From positions 62,001 to 126,000 of the forward strand of contig JAAFJY010000017.1 of assembly GCA_013299105.1 (NCBI GenBank): DNA of 64,000 nucleotides. Reading direction: 5' to 3'. The notes below the pieces were generated by a model. That model searched no databases. It was not told where the DNA came from and worked only from the letters and a program-made list of their open reading frames with translations. Within the stretch, counting starts at the first letter, position 1, and the number at the start of each line of letters is the position of its first letter. The position numbers and the translations under genes are program-made. The stretch comes from Chitinophagales bacterium. Its GTDB lineage: Bacteria; Bacteroidota; Bacteroidia; Chitinophagales; Saprospiraceae. Positions 50,913 through 58,073 of this stretch are shown piece after piece.

Positions 50913-52415
50913 TCATCGCTCTACCACGTAAAATCCGTTTGGTGCGCTTCTCGGCATGCTTTCCTTTTTGCCTGATGCTGAGTCCGCAGAGACATAATAC
51001 TCAATGATTTTGTGGGTCGTTTTTGCTGGGATGGTGGTGTAAAAATGGGTGTCATTGTCGGCGGATTCAAGTGGTTCCGTTTTCCAGTTTTTTTCGCCTT
51101 TTACCCGCCAATGCAATGTAGGCGAATTCGCGACCAATCCTTTTTTACCGTAATCGATGATCGTGGCATACACGGTCAGGGGGGCATTGATTGCCCGATT
51201 TGAGGATAGGCGTTTGACACTGATAAAAAGCATTTCATGGTCCCAAACAGCCCTGGTGCGGCAATGTAAGGCATCGCCACTTTTCCAGCCATAGCCCGAT
51301 GAATATTGTTCTTTCATGCCAGGGGCAAGAAAGGGCTCGTCTTTCAAGGCAAACTCAAAACCTTTTACGGTATAGCCAGGCATTGCCTTTCGCCAGGTTT
51401 GCAGGGCACCACGATCGGCTTTAATTTGGAACAGCGGAACGTAAATGGTTTTGTTGACAATGATGGAATTGGTGTAGGCGGCCAATTTCTCACCCTCGTA
51501 TCGGTCGGTTTTTAACCTCAAAATTTCGTAAGGGCGACCATATACCGTTGTTAACTTTTTCAACTCATTTTGAACAATGTTTTCATAAACAGGATATAGC
51601 TCATGGTCTGCAGGCGGCTCGGCTACCAGTATCCGCTCTTCATCCAATAATTTCATAAAGCAGTCCACGTGTTGAATGCCCATTTTTTCAAAATTGGGAA
51701 TAATATGGTAGTTATTGATTCCCTGCAACTCCTTGTTGAGTTTGAAATACTGGGCTTCAGGTACCTGGTGGAATTTGTTTTCGCTGGGTAAAATGCAAGT
51801 CGAAAAAGCTGTGCCCAAGCCATCCGTCATAAAATTGCCGCCCGTATTGATGAATGGCAGGTTCAATACATCCAAGCCCAAGCCTTTCGCCAATGGCACA
51901 ATCGTTGCATCATCTATTTCCGATTTCAATGCTTCATGTGGGGTATCGGAGAACAAAGAATACAAGGAATCACTGCAGCCCCATTTGGCTCTAGGCGGGA
52001 CATATAGACAATTGGCATCTGCGAGTTTCATTTGGCCGTCCGGGGTGAATATTGCACTTGGTCCCCAATCTCTCGTCCACCAAAAATCGATTCCCCGAGG
52101 TACATACACAAATGTATTTTGGGAAGCCTCAATGCCCCATTGGGCGTACCATTTTTGAGCTTCTTTTTTGATGGAATCATTCTCAACCAGGGTGTAGAGG
52201 TGATTGTCTTTGGCTAGCTCTACGAGCAATTTGTGGGGTAAAGCCAAAGGCCATGCTACCATTGTACCCTTGGTGGGTTCCCATTCAGCGGCGGTGCGGT
52301 TGGTGTTGGCATGGGTGTAGTAATTGGCCTTAGTATCCTCTTTTTGAGCGGCTGAATGATTGGAACAAGCAGTGAGCAGGCAGAGTAACAGCAGCAATAG
52401 GGTGTTTGTGTTCAT
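50913..52415 (-). CDS. Secreted agmatine/peptidyl-arginine deiminase-family lipoprotein
   Basis: A 500-residue lipoprotein (LLCLLTAC, Cys17). Residues ~40-400 are the PAD_porph (PF04371) fold: WTRDWGPSAIF (substrate-binding R-D), INTGGNFMTDG, GIQHVDCFMKLL (catalytic His and Asp) and SGDALHCRTRAV (nucleophile Cys). All residues for guanidine hydrolysis to citrulline or carbamoylputrescine are therefore present. Residues ~405-500 form an extra Ig-like beta domain (LTVYATIIDYG, IEYYVSADSASGKKES), as in the Porphyromonas peptidyl-arginine deiminase, but no type IX sorting domain is seen. Cytoplasmic agmatine deiminases lack both the signal and this domain, so a protein-citrullinating role is possible. 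Confidence 0.88.
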   Translation of the reverse strand: MNTNTLLLLLLCLLTACSNHSAAQKEDTKANYYTHANTNRTAAEWEPTKGTMVAWPLALPHKLLVELAKDNHLYTLVENDSIKKEAQKWYAQWGIEASQNTFVYVPRGIDFWWTRDWGPSAIFTPDGQMKLADANCLYVPPRAKWGCSDSLYSLFSDTPHEALKSEIDDATIVPLAKGLGLDVLNLPFINTGGNFMTDGLGTAFSTCILPSENKFHQVPEAQYFKLNKELQGINNYHIIPNFEKMGIQHVDCFMKLLDEERILVAEPPADHELYPVYENIVQNELKKLTTVYGRPYEILRLKTDRYEGEKLAAYTNSIIVNKTIYVPLFQIKADRGALQTWRKAMPGYTVKGFEFALKDEPFLAPGMKEQYSSGYGWKSGDALHCRTRAVWDHEMLFISVKRLSSNRAINAPLTVYATIIDYGKKGLVANSPTLHWRVKGEKNWKTEPLESADNDTHFYTTIPAKTTHKIIEYYVSADSASGKKESMPRSAPNGFYVVER

Positions 52416-52609
52416 GTTAAAAATTGATTTTAGCTAGATGGGACGATAACATGTAGTGTTTCTCCCCATCATTTATGCATTGTACCGAGTGGCTTCCACT
52501 CAAATATTTAATTGCAATATTGAGATAAAAGGTAGTAGGAAGGCTCTTTTTTGCAAAAGCTCACATTTATTTAATTGCCTATTTCGTGGGTAGAAATGGT
52601 GACCGTAAG

Positions 52610-52915
52610 GAGCGTAAAAAATAAGGTGGCCGGATTTGGGTTTAGTGAAAAAAGATTAGCAACTGACTGGAAGGAAGTTGTGTTCTTTTTTTGCTAAGTA
52701 ACGGTTCAAAAATAAACCTTACCAATTTTTTAATTGCCAGTTGTCAACATCATGGTCAACGTCATGCTGGAAATCAGTGAAAATCAGTTTCATCAGTTTC
52801 ACCTGTGTTCCGAACCAGCACCGCGCAGCGGGGCAACGAAGTTGCGATTTGGTAAGGTTTATTCGTGGCTTGTCACCAACCCTAAAAAGCAAATACTTCC
52901 ATTTTATTTTGGCTC
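52610..52915 (+). mobile_element. Family 2 MITE-like element interrupted by family 1
   Basis: The left half is GAGCGTAAAAAATAAGGTGG to TTTTTTTGCTAA (52610-52697). The right half is AACCCTAAAAAGC to TTTTATTTTGGCTC (from 52878 to 52915). Joined, they read like the intact copy at 48814-48938. The 179-bp insert between them is family 1 copy C, so family 2 was resident here before family 1 moved in. Confidence 0.75.
52698..52876 (-). mobile_element. Family 1 MITE-like element, copy C (179 bp), nested
   Basis: In inverted orientation it runs from GTAACGGTTC to GGCTTGTCAC. Inner inverted repeats AATAAACCTTACCAATTT (from 52710) and AAATCGCAAC's complement next to GGTAAGGTTTATT are present. The hairpin GCACCGC/GCGGGGC is at 52818-52834 and GGTCAACGTCATGCTGG at about 52753. 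The flanks TAA (52695-52697) and CAA (52877-52879) differ at one base from a perfect 3-bp duplication. Confidence 0.72.
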
Positions 52916-53081
52916 AAAAACTAAATGTACTCAACTGTTTATTGTTAAAAAAACAGAAGTAGTCATTCCGAATTTCAAAAACGTAGAATGGATGAGTACC
53001 TCGGTTAGGGCATCTTCGACTTAGTAGCCATAGACTTCCGGTTCATCTGAAAAGCCTTTTAGTAATCAGTGTTTAGCGGAC

Positions 53082-54362
53082 TTAGGAAGTGGGCGAAACA
53101 AGCTCAGGAATTGGAGTGGCTCTCCGCATCGGCTGTACTTTCCAATAGGTCAGGCTCCGCCACAGCCACTCCATCGGGCCATAGTTAAAGTAGCGAAGCC
53201 ATAAGGTGCTGATCATGATTTGGCAAGAGAAAAGACCAATGCCAAAAAGGGTCAAACCAGCTGTCCCAACCAGCCCTCCATAATTCAGGCCAGCGGCCAA
53301 AAAAATAAATTGGCAAACCAGTGAGTGCATCATGTAATTGCTGAAGGCCATTTTTCCAACTGGTGCAGTGATGGACATCCATTTTTTTCCAAAACCCGTT
53401 TGAAAGCACAGCATAAAAGCACCCACGTACGCCAAGGCCAAAGGCACAACGCCCAGCGCATAGGCAATGGTTTGATAAAGGCCGTTTGGCTTCAAGGCAT
53501 AATAATCAGCTCCAAAATAGTGGGTATAATGTGCCAGAAAATAGTTGGCGGGCAAGCCAATTAGCACACCTAAGCCAATGATCCAATAGACCGCTTTTTT
53601 GTGTTGAGTGATGTTTTTGTAAAAATTGGAACGCCCCAATACAAAGCCAATCAAGAACATCCCGAATACTTTCGGGATGCGGCTGACAAAAAACAAGTAT
53701 GAGAAGCGCTGAAATATACCTCCGATATTTGCTTTAAATATGTCCCACCAGTTTGTTGAGGCCCACAAAGACCCAAAATCATCAGGGTTGCTTAGTCCGC
53801 TTATTTTTTGGATTACACTTCCGCCTATTGTACCCAAGATCTCAGCGGGCGCATTCAAGGCAGGCCATTGCATTTTTGCAGCGTACAACACAACAGGCAT
53901 AAAGATCAACACGGCACCCGTGATCAAGAGCGTCTTGTCCAAAAACCGCCTGAACGGCAGCAACAAGAACCCCAGTAAGGCATAAAACAGGACAATGTCA
54001 CACGTCCAGATCAGGATATGCACAAATCCGAGCAGCAACATAAAGAGCAGGCGCCGTCTAATAATCGGCATCGAATCGCCTCCTTTGTTGACTCCCCTTT
54101 GTATTTGTAGCGCAATGCCCCAACCAAACAGTAAACTGAAAATGGAATAGAATTTCCCTTCAATAAAAATGGTGTACCAGAAGCTGAGTTGCTTGTCCAG
54201 TTCAGGAAGCAAAAACGGGCTGGCTTCGACTTTATTCGGCCCCCAGCCCAAGCCGCCCGCCGTCAGGTTGGCGATGAGGATGCCAAAAATGGCAAAGCCC
54301 CTGAGTACGTCCATGAAAACTTCACGGTCTTTGTTTTGGATCGGTGCAATAACGCGCTGCAT
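53082..54362 (-). CDS. DUF418 family membrane protein (second of a tandem pair)
   Basis: A 426-residue multi-pass membrane protein. The N-terminus has the heparan-alpha-glucosaminide-acyltransferase-like start DVLRGFAIFGILIANLT. A run of about ten hydrophobic helices and the C-terminal DUF418 domain (PF04235) follow, with GKMAFSNYMMHSLVCQFIF and GPMEWLWRSLTYWK. DUF418 proteins (YeiB type) are thought to be acyltransferase-like, but their substrates are unknown. It is 42 bases downstream of a paralogue sharing the same signatures, a clear tandem duplication. Confidence 0.9.
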   Translation of the reverse strand: MQRVIAPIQNKDREVFMDVLRGFAIFGILIANLTAGGLGWGPNKVEASPFLLPELDKQLSFWYTIFIEGKFYSIFSLLFGWGIALQIQRGVNKGGDSMPIIRRRLLFMLLLGFVHILIWTCDIVLFYALLGFLLLPFRRFLDKTLLITGAVLIFMPVVLYAAKMQWPALNAPAEILGTIGGSVIQKISGLSNPDDFGSLWASTNWWDIFKANIGGIFQRFSYLFFVSRIPKVFGMFLIGFVLGRSNFYKNITQHKKAVYWIIGLGVLIGLPANYFLAHYTHYFGADYYALKPNGLYQTIAYALGVVPLALAYVGAFMLCFQTGFGKKWMSITAPVGKMAFSNYMMHSLVCQFIFLAAGLNYGGLVGTAGLTLFGIGLFSCQIMISTLWLRYFNYGPMEWLWRSLTYWKVQPMRRATPIPELVSPTS

Positions 54363-54404
54363 TTTAATACTTTGTTGATTGAAAAAATCCCGTGCGGAGG
54401 ATAA

Positions 54405-55730
54405 CTACCGCTTCATCGGCTGCAATTTCCAATAGGTCAAACTCCGCCACAGCCACTCCAGTGGGCCAAACAGGAAGTACTTCAACCAGATCGGGCTTAC
54501 AATCAACTGGATGGCCCAGATGACCAGCACGACGAAATAAATTTGGTAAAATTCGAGCTCGCCATAGTAGTTCAAGCCGTAGCCAAAGAAGAACAAGGTG
54601 CAGATGAGCGAGTGAGAGATGTAGTTGCTTAAAGCCATGCGACCTACTGCCACCAAGCGGCTGAACAGGTTTTTGGCAAAACCCGATTGGAACATCAAGA
54701 TCAGTGCCGCTGCGTGTGCCATCACGAGGAGCATCCGCTGGAAAGGATAAATCAAATCTACCCAATTGATAGATACCTGCTCCATGCGGGCGAGGTTGGC
54801 CTCAAGCGTGGAAAAATGATGAAAGGCGTAATAGTTGGCGAATAGCACCAAGGGCAAGCCTATGCCGTAGCCGATTTTCACAACTTTCCAATAATCTTTC
54901 CGCGACCACGCGCCCGTCAGAAAGCCCCACTTGAACAAGGCCAAGCCCAGCAACATCAAGGCCAGCGAATCCCAGACGGAAAGCCATAAGTACTTGGTTT
55001 GTCCTTGCCATGCCAATGGGCGCAGATGGCCTGCAACGGTGGCGTAATCCGACTTCATTTTTTGGGTATTTGCCTTGGCGTCCTCGCGATTGGGAATCAT
55101 GGTTTTTTCCACTTCCCGCCAATCCGTCAAGGCTTTGCTTTGGGCAGCGGTCAGGGTTTTGTTAGCTGTTTGAGCCTTGGTAGCTTCCACGTATGCGAGC
55201 CGTTTTTCCCGTATTTGCTGATATTGGATAGTACCCGTCACAAAACTGACAATGGCCACAATCGGGACGGCCCACACCAAATACTTGGCCGCAACATTGC
55301 GAAACAGGTAAAGGATCATGCCACAAACTGCATAGAGATAGAGGATCTCGCCAATCCAAAGGATGAGGTGGGCGTGAACCAAGCCAAACAACAGCAACCA
55401 AAACATACGCCGATAATAGAGCGCATGAACGGCAGCGCTTTTCATGCCTTTGTTGGCAATAAACAGCAGCATACCTGCCCCGAATACCATGCCAAACATG
55501 GCCCGCATTTTACCTTCAAAAAGGATACTGATGAATTGGTAAACCCAGAAATTGATGCTTCCAGGGTCATTTGCAAATTTTTCAAAAGAATGGTCGGGCA
55601 TCGAAAAACCCGCGATGTTCATCATTAAGATGCCCAAAAGGGCAAAACCGCGCAGCATATCAATGGTGCTGAGGCGCTGGTTTTCTGAAACGGGGACGGC
55701 AGTAGCTATCGCTTGCGTGCTTGCTGACAT
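54405..55730 (-). CDS. DUF418 family membrane protein (first of a tandem pair)
   Basis: A 441-residue paralogue of the next gene. Shared signatures are DMLRGFALLGILMMNIAGF at the start, GRMALSNYISHSLICTLFF, and GPLEWLWRSLTYWKLQPM at the end. It differs by a ~60-residue hydrophilic loop in the middle (EKRLAYVEATKAQTANKTLT) that the second copy lacks in this form. It is predicted to be an inner-membrane protein. It forms a two-gene unit with the downstream DUF418 gene. Confidence 0.9.
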   Translation of the reverse strand: MSASTQAIATAVPVSENQRLSTIDMLRGFALLGILMMNIAGFSMPDHSFEKFANDPGSINFWVYQFISILFEGKMRAMFGMVFGAGMLLFIANKGMKSAAVHALYYRRMFWLLLFGLVHAHLILWIGEILYLYAVCGMILYLFRNVAAKYLVWAVPIVAIVSFVTGTIQYQQIREKRLAYVEATKAQTANKTLTAAQSKALTDWREVEKTMIPNREDAKANTQKMKSDYATVAGHLRPLAWQGQTKYLWLSVWDSLALMLLGLALFKWGFLTGAWSRKDYWKVVKIGYGIGLPLVLFANYYAFHHFSTLEANLARMEQVSINWVDLIYPFQRMLLVMAHAAALILMFQSGFAKNLFSRLVAVGRMALSNYISHSLICTLFFFGYGLNYYGELEFYQIYFVVLVIWAIQLIVSPIWLKYFLFGPLEWLWRSLTYWKLQPMKR

Positions 55731-55968
55731 GTTTTTGTGATTTTAGGTAAATTGGAGTGGTACGCTTAATCCCGATGATCAACCAAGCGGTGTCCACAAA
55801 TCTTACAACTGGAAGTGCGCTTGCTGGAAACTCGATGCTTCGATAGGTGTTGACGAAGGCCAGTGGCTCCTGATTGGCGTGGTAATGAGGGCACCAGTGC
55901 AGAACCTGCGCTTGTTCAAGCCCTGAAGTGGTAACTTGTATCTCCTTGCTGCGAGTGATTTGACAAGT
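55731..55968. other. Intergenic stretch upstream of the DUF418 pair
   Basis: No start-to-stop gene is present. On the minus strand a frame without stop codons extends across most of the stretch but has no start codon, so a decayed gene remnant is possible. Nothing in it was recognised. The stretch borders a family 2 element at 55969. Confidence 0.35.
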
Positions 55969-56048
55969 GAGCGTAAAAAAATAAGGTGGACAGGTTTATC
56001 TTTTTTTGCTAAACCTCAAAAGCAAACCTGTTTACTTTATTTTAGCTC
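55969..56048 (+). mobile_element. Family 2 MITE-like element overlapping a gene end
   Basis: An 80-base copy from GAGCGTAAAAAAATAAGG (55969) to TTTATTTTAGCTC (56048), with GCTAAACCTCAAAAGC in the middle. Its right inverted repeat supplies the last three codons (E-L-K) and the stop of the small membrane-protein gene on the minus strand. Confidence 0.65.
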
Positions 56049-56270
56049 AATTACTGAGTAGTATTCCTTGATCACATAGCAGATAAAGATGAACCCAAGA
56101 AAGGCAACCCCCGCAATTAAAGCCAGGAAGATGTTTTGTTCGATAAAATGGACAGCGCTGGATACTTCTTGCTTAGCCTGGTTCATATTGTACATTGAAG
56201 CCATGGATTGTGCAGAAAGTGGCGCTGATGCGCTGAGGAAAAGGGCAGTGACAATTAGGATGTTTTTCAT
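56037..56270 (-). CDS. Small single-pass membrane protein
   Basis: A 77-residue protein. It has a cleavable-looking signal (MKNILIVTALFLSASAPLSAQ), a short extracytoplasmic part (SMASMYNMNQAKQEVSSAVHF), one strong membrane helix (IFLALIAGVAFLGFIFICYV) and a tail IKEYYSVIELK. I do not recognise it. Its final residues ELK and the stop codon lie in the terminal inverted repeat of a family 2 element, so its original C-terminus was probably different. It is single, with no close neighbour on the same strand. Confidence 0.55.
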   Translation of the reverse strand: MKNILIVTALFLSASAPLSAQSMASMYNMNQAKQEVSSAVHFIEQNIFLALIAGVAFLGFIFICYVIKEYYSVIELK

Positions 56271-56397
56271 GGTGGCAACGTTTTAGGTGATGGCCTTGTG
56301 GCCTGGTTTCATCCTATATTGCAGCCAGCGGAGAATAGGTAAGTGGGAAGGGGAGTTTTTTGAAAAATATTTTTTGGGCCGAAAAGCTTAGGTCTCC

Positions 56398-56430
56398 ACG
56401 TTTGCTAAACCTCCAAGGTTTGGTAAACGT
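56398..56430. terminator. Hairpin with TTTGCTAAACC motif
   Basis: ACGTTTGCTAAACCT (56398-56412) and AGGTTTGGTAAACGT (56416-56430) form a 15-base inverted repeat with two mismatched positions and a 3-base loop. It lies between the small membrane-protein gene and the end of the next minus-strand gene. It resembles the inner part of the inverted repeat at 18743-18803. It may serve as a terminator or be a dispersed palindrome; there is no clear T-run. Confidence 0.45.
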
Positions 56431-56516
56431 AAGTTTCGGCTAATCCATCCGATCACCAAGCCCCGTTTCGCAGGCAGAGAGTACTACAAGCCTGCTTACA
56501 TTTCGACCAAAAAACC

Positions 56517-57101
56517 TCAGCGCTCCAACACAAATGTAGAACACTGCGCAAAACCCTCCCTGCCATTCGGCAAGATCACCGCTACACCCTTCAAGCGGCG
56601 GGAGTTCAGCATAAAAAGAAACAAGTGAATGTTGTACAGGGGCCGATCGTCAACATACAAATCGCCTTCACCGACGAAGATATTCGAGGATTCCACCAAT
56701 TGGGCTTCGATGTGTAAAGACCCTCCAAGCCCGTTGAACCAACCCGCTTTTACACAAATCGTCTGGTCATTGTAGTTGGCATTGCCGATCGTCAGCCAGG
56801 AATCACCGTAACGATTGGTGGTGCGGTTCAGGGTTTTGCCCCGAAAAGTGCCCTGAAACCGGCTGTAATCATCCACACCATAATAAGGTATGTTGGCCAA
56901 AAAGGATTCGGGGATCAAAGTCGAGGGATCCACTTGGTGCTTATTGCCGCCACCGCCCATGCTGCTGTTCCAGCGGTCCACGAAATTCATCAAGTCCGCC
57001 GAGCTGAGGATGGCTGCGTCAGGTGTGGTCTGGGCATTTGAATTTTGGACCAACAAAAAAATGGTTCCAAACAGGATTGAAAGGCGTTTCACTGGGTACA
57101 T
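56517..57101 (-). CDS. Exported hypothetical protein
   Basis: A 194-residue protein with a signal peptide (MYPVKRLSILFGTIFLLVQNSNAQ). The mature part starts with a helix (DAAILSSADLMNFVDRWNSS) and a short Gly run, followed by a beta-rich domain (FQGTFRGKTLNRTTNRYGDSWLTIG, IFVGEGDLYVDDRPLYNIHLFLF). Two Cys are present (TICVKAG, AQCSTF). I recognise no family. It is a single gene diverging from the hyp operon. Confidence 0.65.
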   Translation of the reverse strand: MYPVKRLSILFGTIFLLVQNSNAQTTPDAAILSSADLMNFVDRWNSSMGGGGNKHQVDPSTLIPESFLANIPYYGVDDYSRFQGTFRGKTLNRTTNRYGDSWLTIGNANYNDQTICVKAGWFNGLGGSLHIEAQLVESSNIFVGEGDLYVDDRPLYNIHLFLFMLNSRRLKGVAVILPNGREGFAQCSTFVLER

Positions 57102-57353
57102 GTCTTTGGTATTTTTTTGACAGCGCTGAATAACGATGGCTACAAATTACTTGTGAAGTACAAAACAGGCTACTCATTAAGGCATGTTTAACTTTACAAT
57201 AACGTGATCCCGATTTTTGGCGTACTCAACTCCTCAACCGCTCAACTCCTCAACTCAAATTAGGAATCTTTTACTAAACCTTAGAAAACTTTTTCTAATT
57301 GGTCAACAGCACATACATTTGTTCGGAACCGAATCAAAAACGCAAACCAAAAT
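57102..57353 (+). promoter_or_regulatory. Divergent intergenic region and candidate hyp promoter
   Basis: The region separates the minus-strand hypothetical gene from hypB. TACATTTG at 57314-57321 matches the -7 consensus TAnnTTTG and lies 33 bases before the hypB ATG; a weak T-rich -33 (TTTTT at ~57290) is about 20 bases upstream. A CTCAACTCCTCAACCGCTC tract at 57229-57258 belongs to the TTGAG-type repeat class. No operator for a known regulator was seen. Confidence 0.35.
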
Positions 57354-58073
57354 ATGGCTTTCGCAAAATCAAACCGATTACCCGTTGGAGCCATCCAATG
57401 CGACAATACCACCTTGAGCCTGCTCAAAGCCAACGATTACGTGGCCAAAAGCATCCGTGACAAAATGCAGACCCAAGGTACTCTGCTGATCAACATCACT
57501 TCCTCGGCAGGCAGTGGCAAGACCACCCTGATGCAAGAAACCGCCCGCCGCTTGAAGGACAAAATCAAAATGGCTGTTTTGGTAGGCGACCTCGAAACCG
57601 AGCGCGATGCCATCCGCATCCGCGAGGCTGGGGTGCCTTCGACCCAAATCGTGACCAATGGCGTGTGCCACCTCGAAGCCCAAATGATCGTGCAAGCCTT
57701 TGACCACCTCGATACCACGGGAATCGACCTGCTTTTCATCGAAAACGTAGGCAACTTGGTTTGTCCTGCCGCCTTCGACCTGGGCGAAGACTACCGCGTG
57801 ACCCTGCTGGCCTCGACCGAAGGCGACGACAAGCCCAAAAAATACCCACGCATGTTCCTCACCAGCGAGTTGATGTTGGTGTCGAAAGCCGATTTGCTGC
57901 CTTACATTCCCTTCAAAGTCGAAGCCGCCGCTCAAGATGCCCGCGAAGTCAATCCCGAAATCGAGGTTTTGACCTTATCCAGCACCACAGGCGAGGGCAT
58001 GGATGCCTGGTGCGAATGGCTGATGAGCCGGGTAGAAGCCAAAAAAGCCGAGTTGGCGGAAGTCGCAGTATGA
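57354..58073 (+). CDS. hypB: Hydrogenase nickel incorporation GTPase HypB
   Basis: A 239-residue SIMIBI GTPase that helps deliver Ni to the active site of [NiFe]-hydrogenase. Walker A is SSAGSGKTTL (50-59). Further landmarks are LVGDLETERDAIRI, NGVCHLEAQM (conserved C-H metal site of the G-domain), FIENVGNLVCPAAFDLGE, and SKADLLPY as the guanine-specificity S-K-x-D motif. The N-terminal CxxCGC nickel site and His-rich stretch of E. coli HypB are absent, so it is the short type. Its TGA overlaps the hypF ATG (ATGA), which shows coupled translation. It is the first gene of the hyp operon. Confidence 0.95.
   Translation: MAFAKSNRLPVGAIQCDNTTLSLLKANDYVAKSIRDKMQTQGTLLINITSSAGSGKTTLMQETARRLKDKIKMAVLVGDLETERDAIRIREAGVPSTQIVTNGVCHLEAQMIVQAFDHLDTTGIDLLFIENVGNLVCPAAFDLGEDYRVTLLASTEGDDKPKKYPRMFLTSELMLVSKADLLPYIPFKVEAAAQDAREVNPEIEVLTLSSTTGEGMDAWCEWLMSRVEAKKAELAEVAV

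Larger units (their letters stand above)
52416..53081. other. 666-base gap containing two nested mobile elements
   Basis: No gene is seen between the deiminase start and the end of the first DUF418 gene. It contains a family 2 element (52610-52915) interrupted by a family 1 element (52698-52876). The remaining flanks, 52416-52609 and 52916-53081, show nothing recognisable. Confidence 0.6.

Noticed and set aside
57761-58069. Longer hypF start overlapping hypB by 300 bases
   Set aside because: The upstream part reads as Arg-rich out-of-frame hypB; the acylphosphatase domain begins right at ATG 58070.
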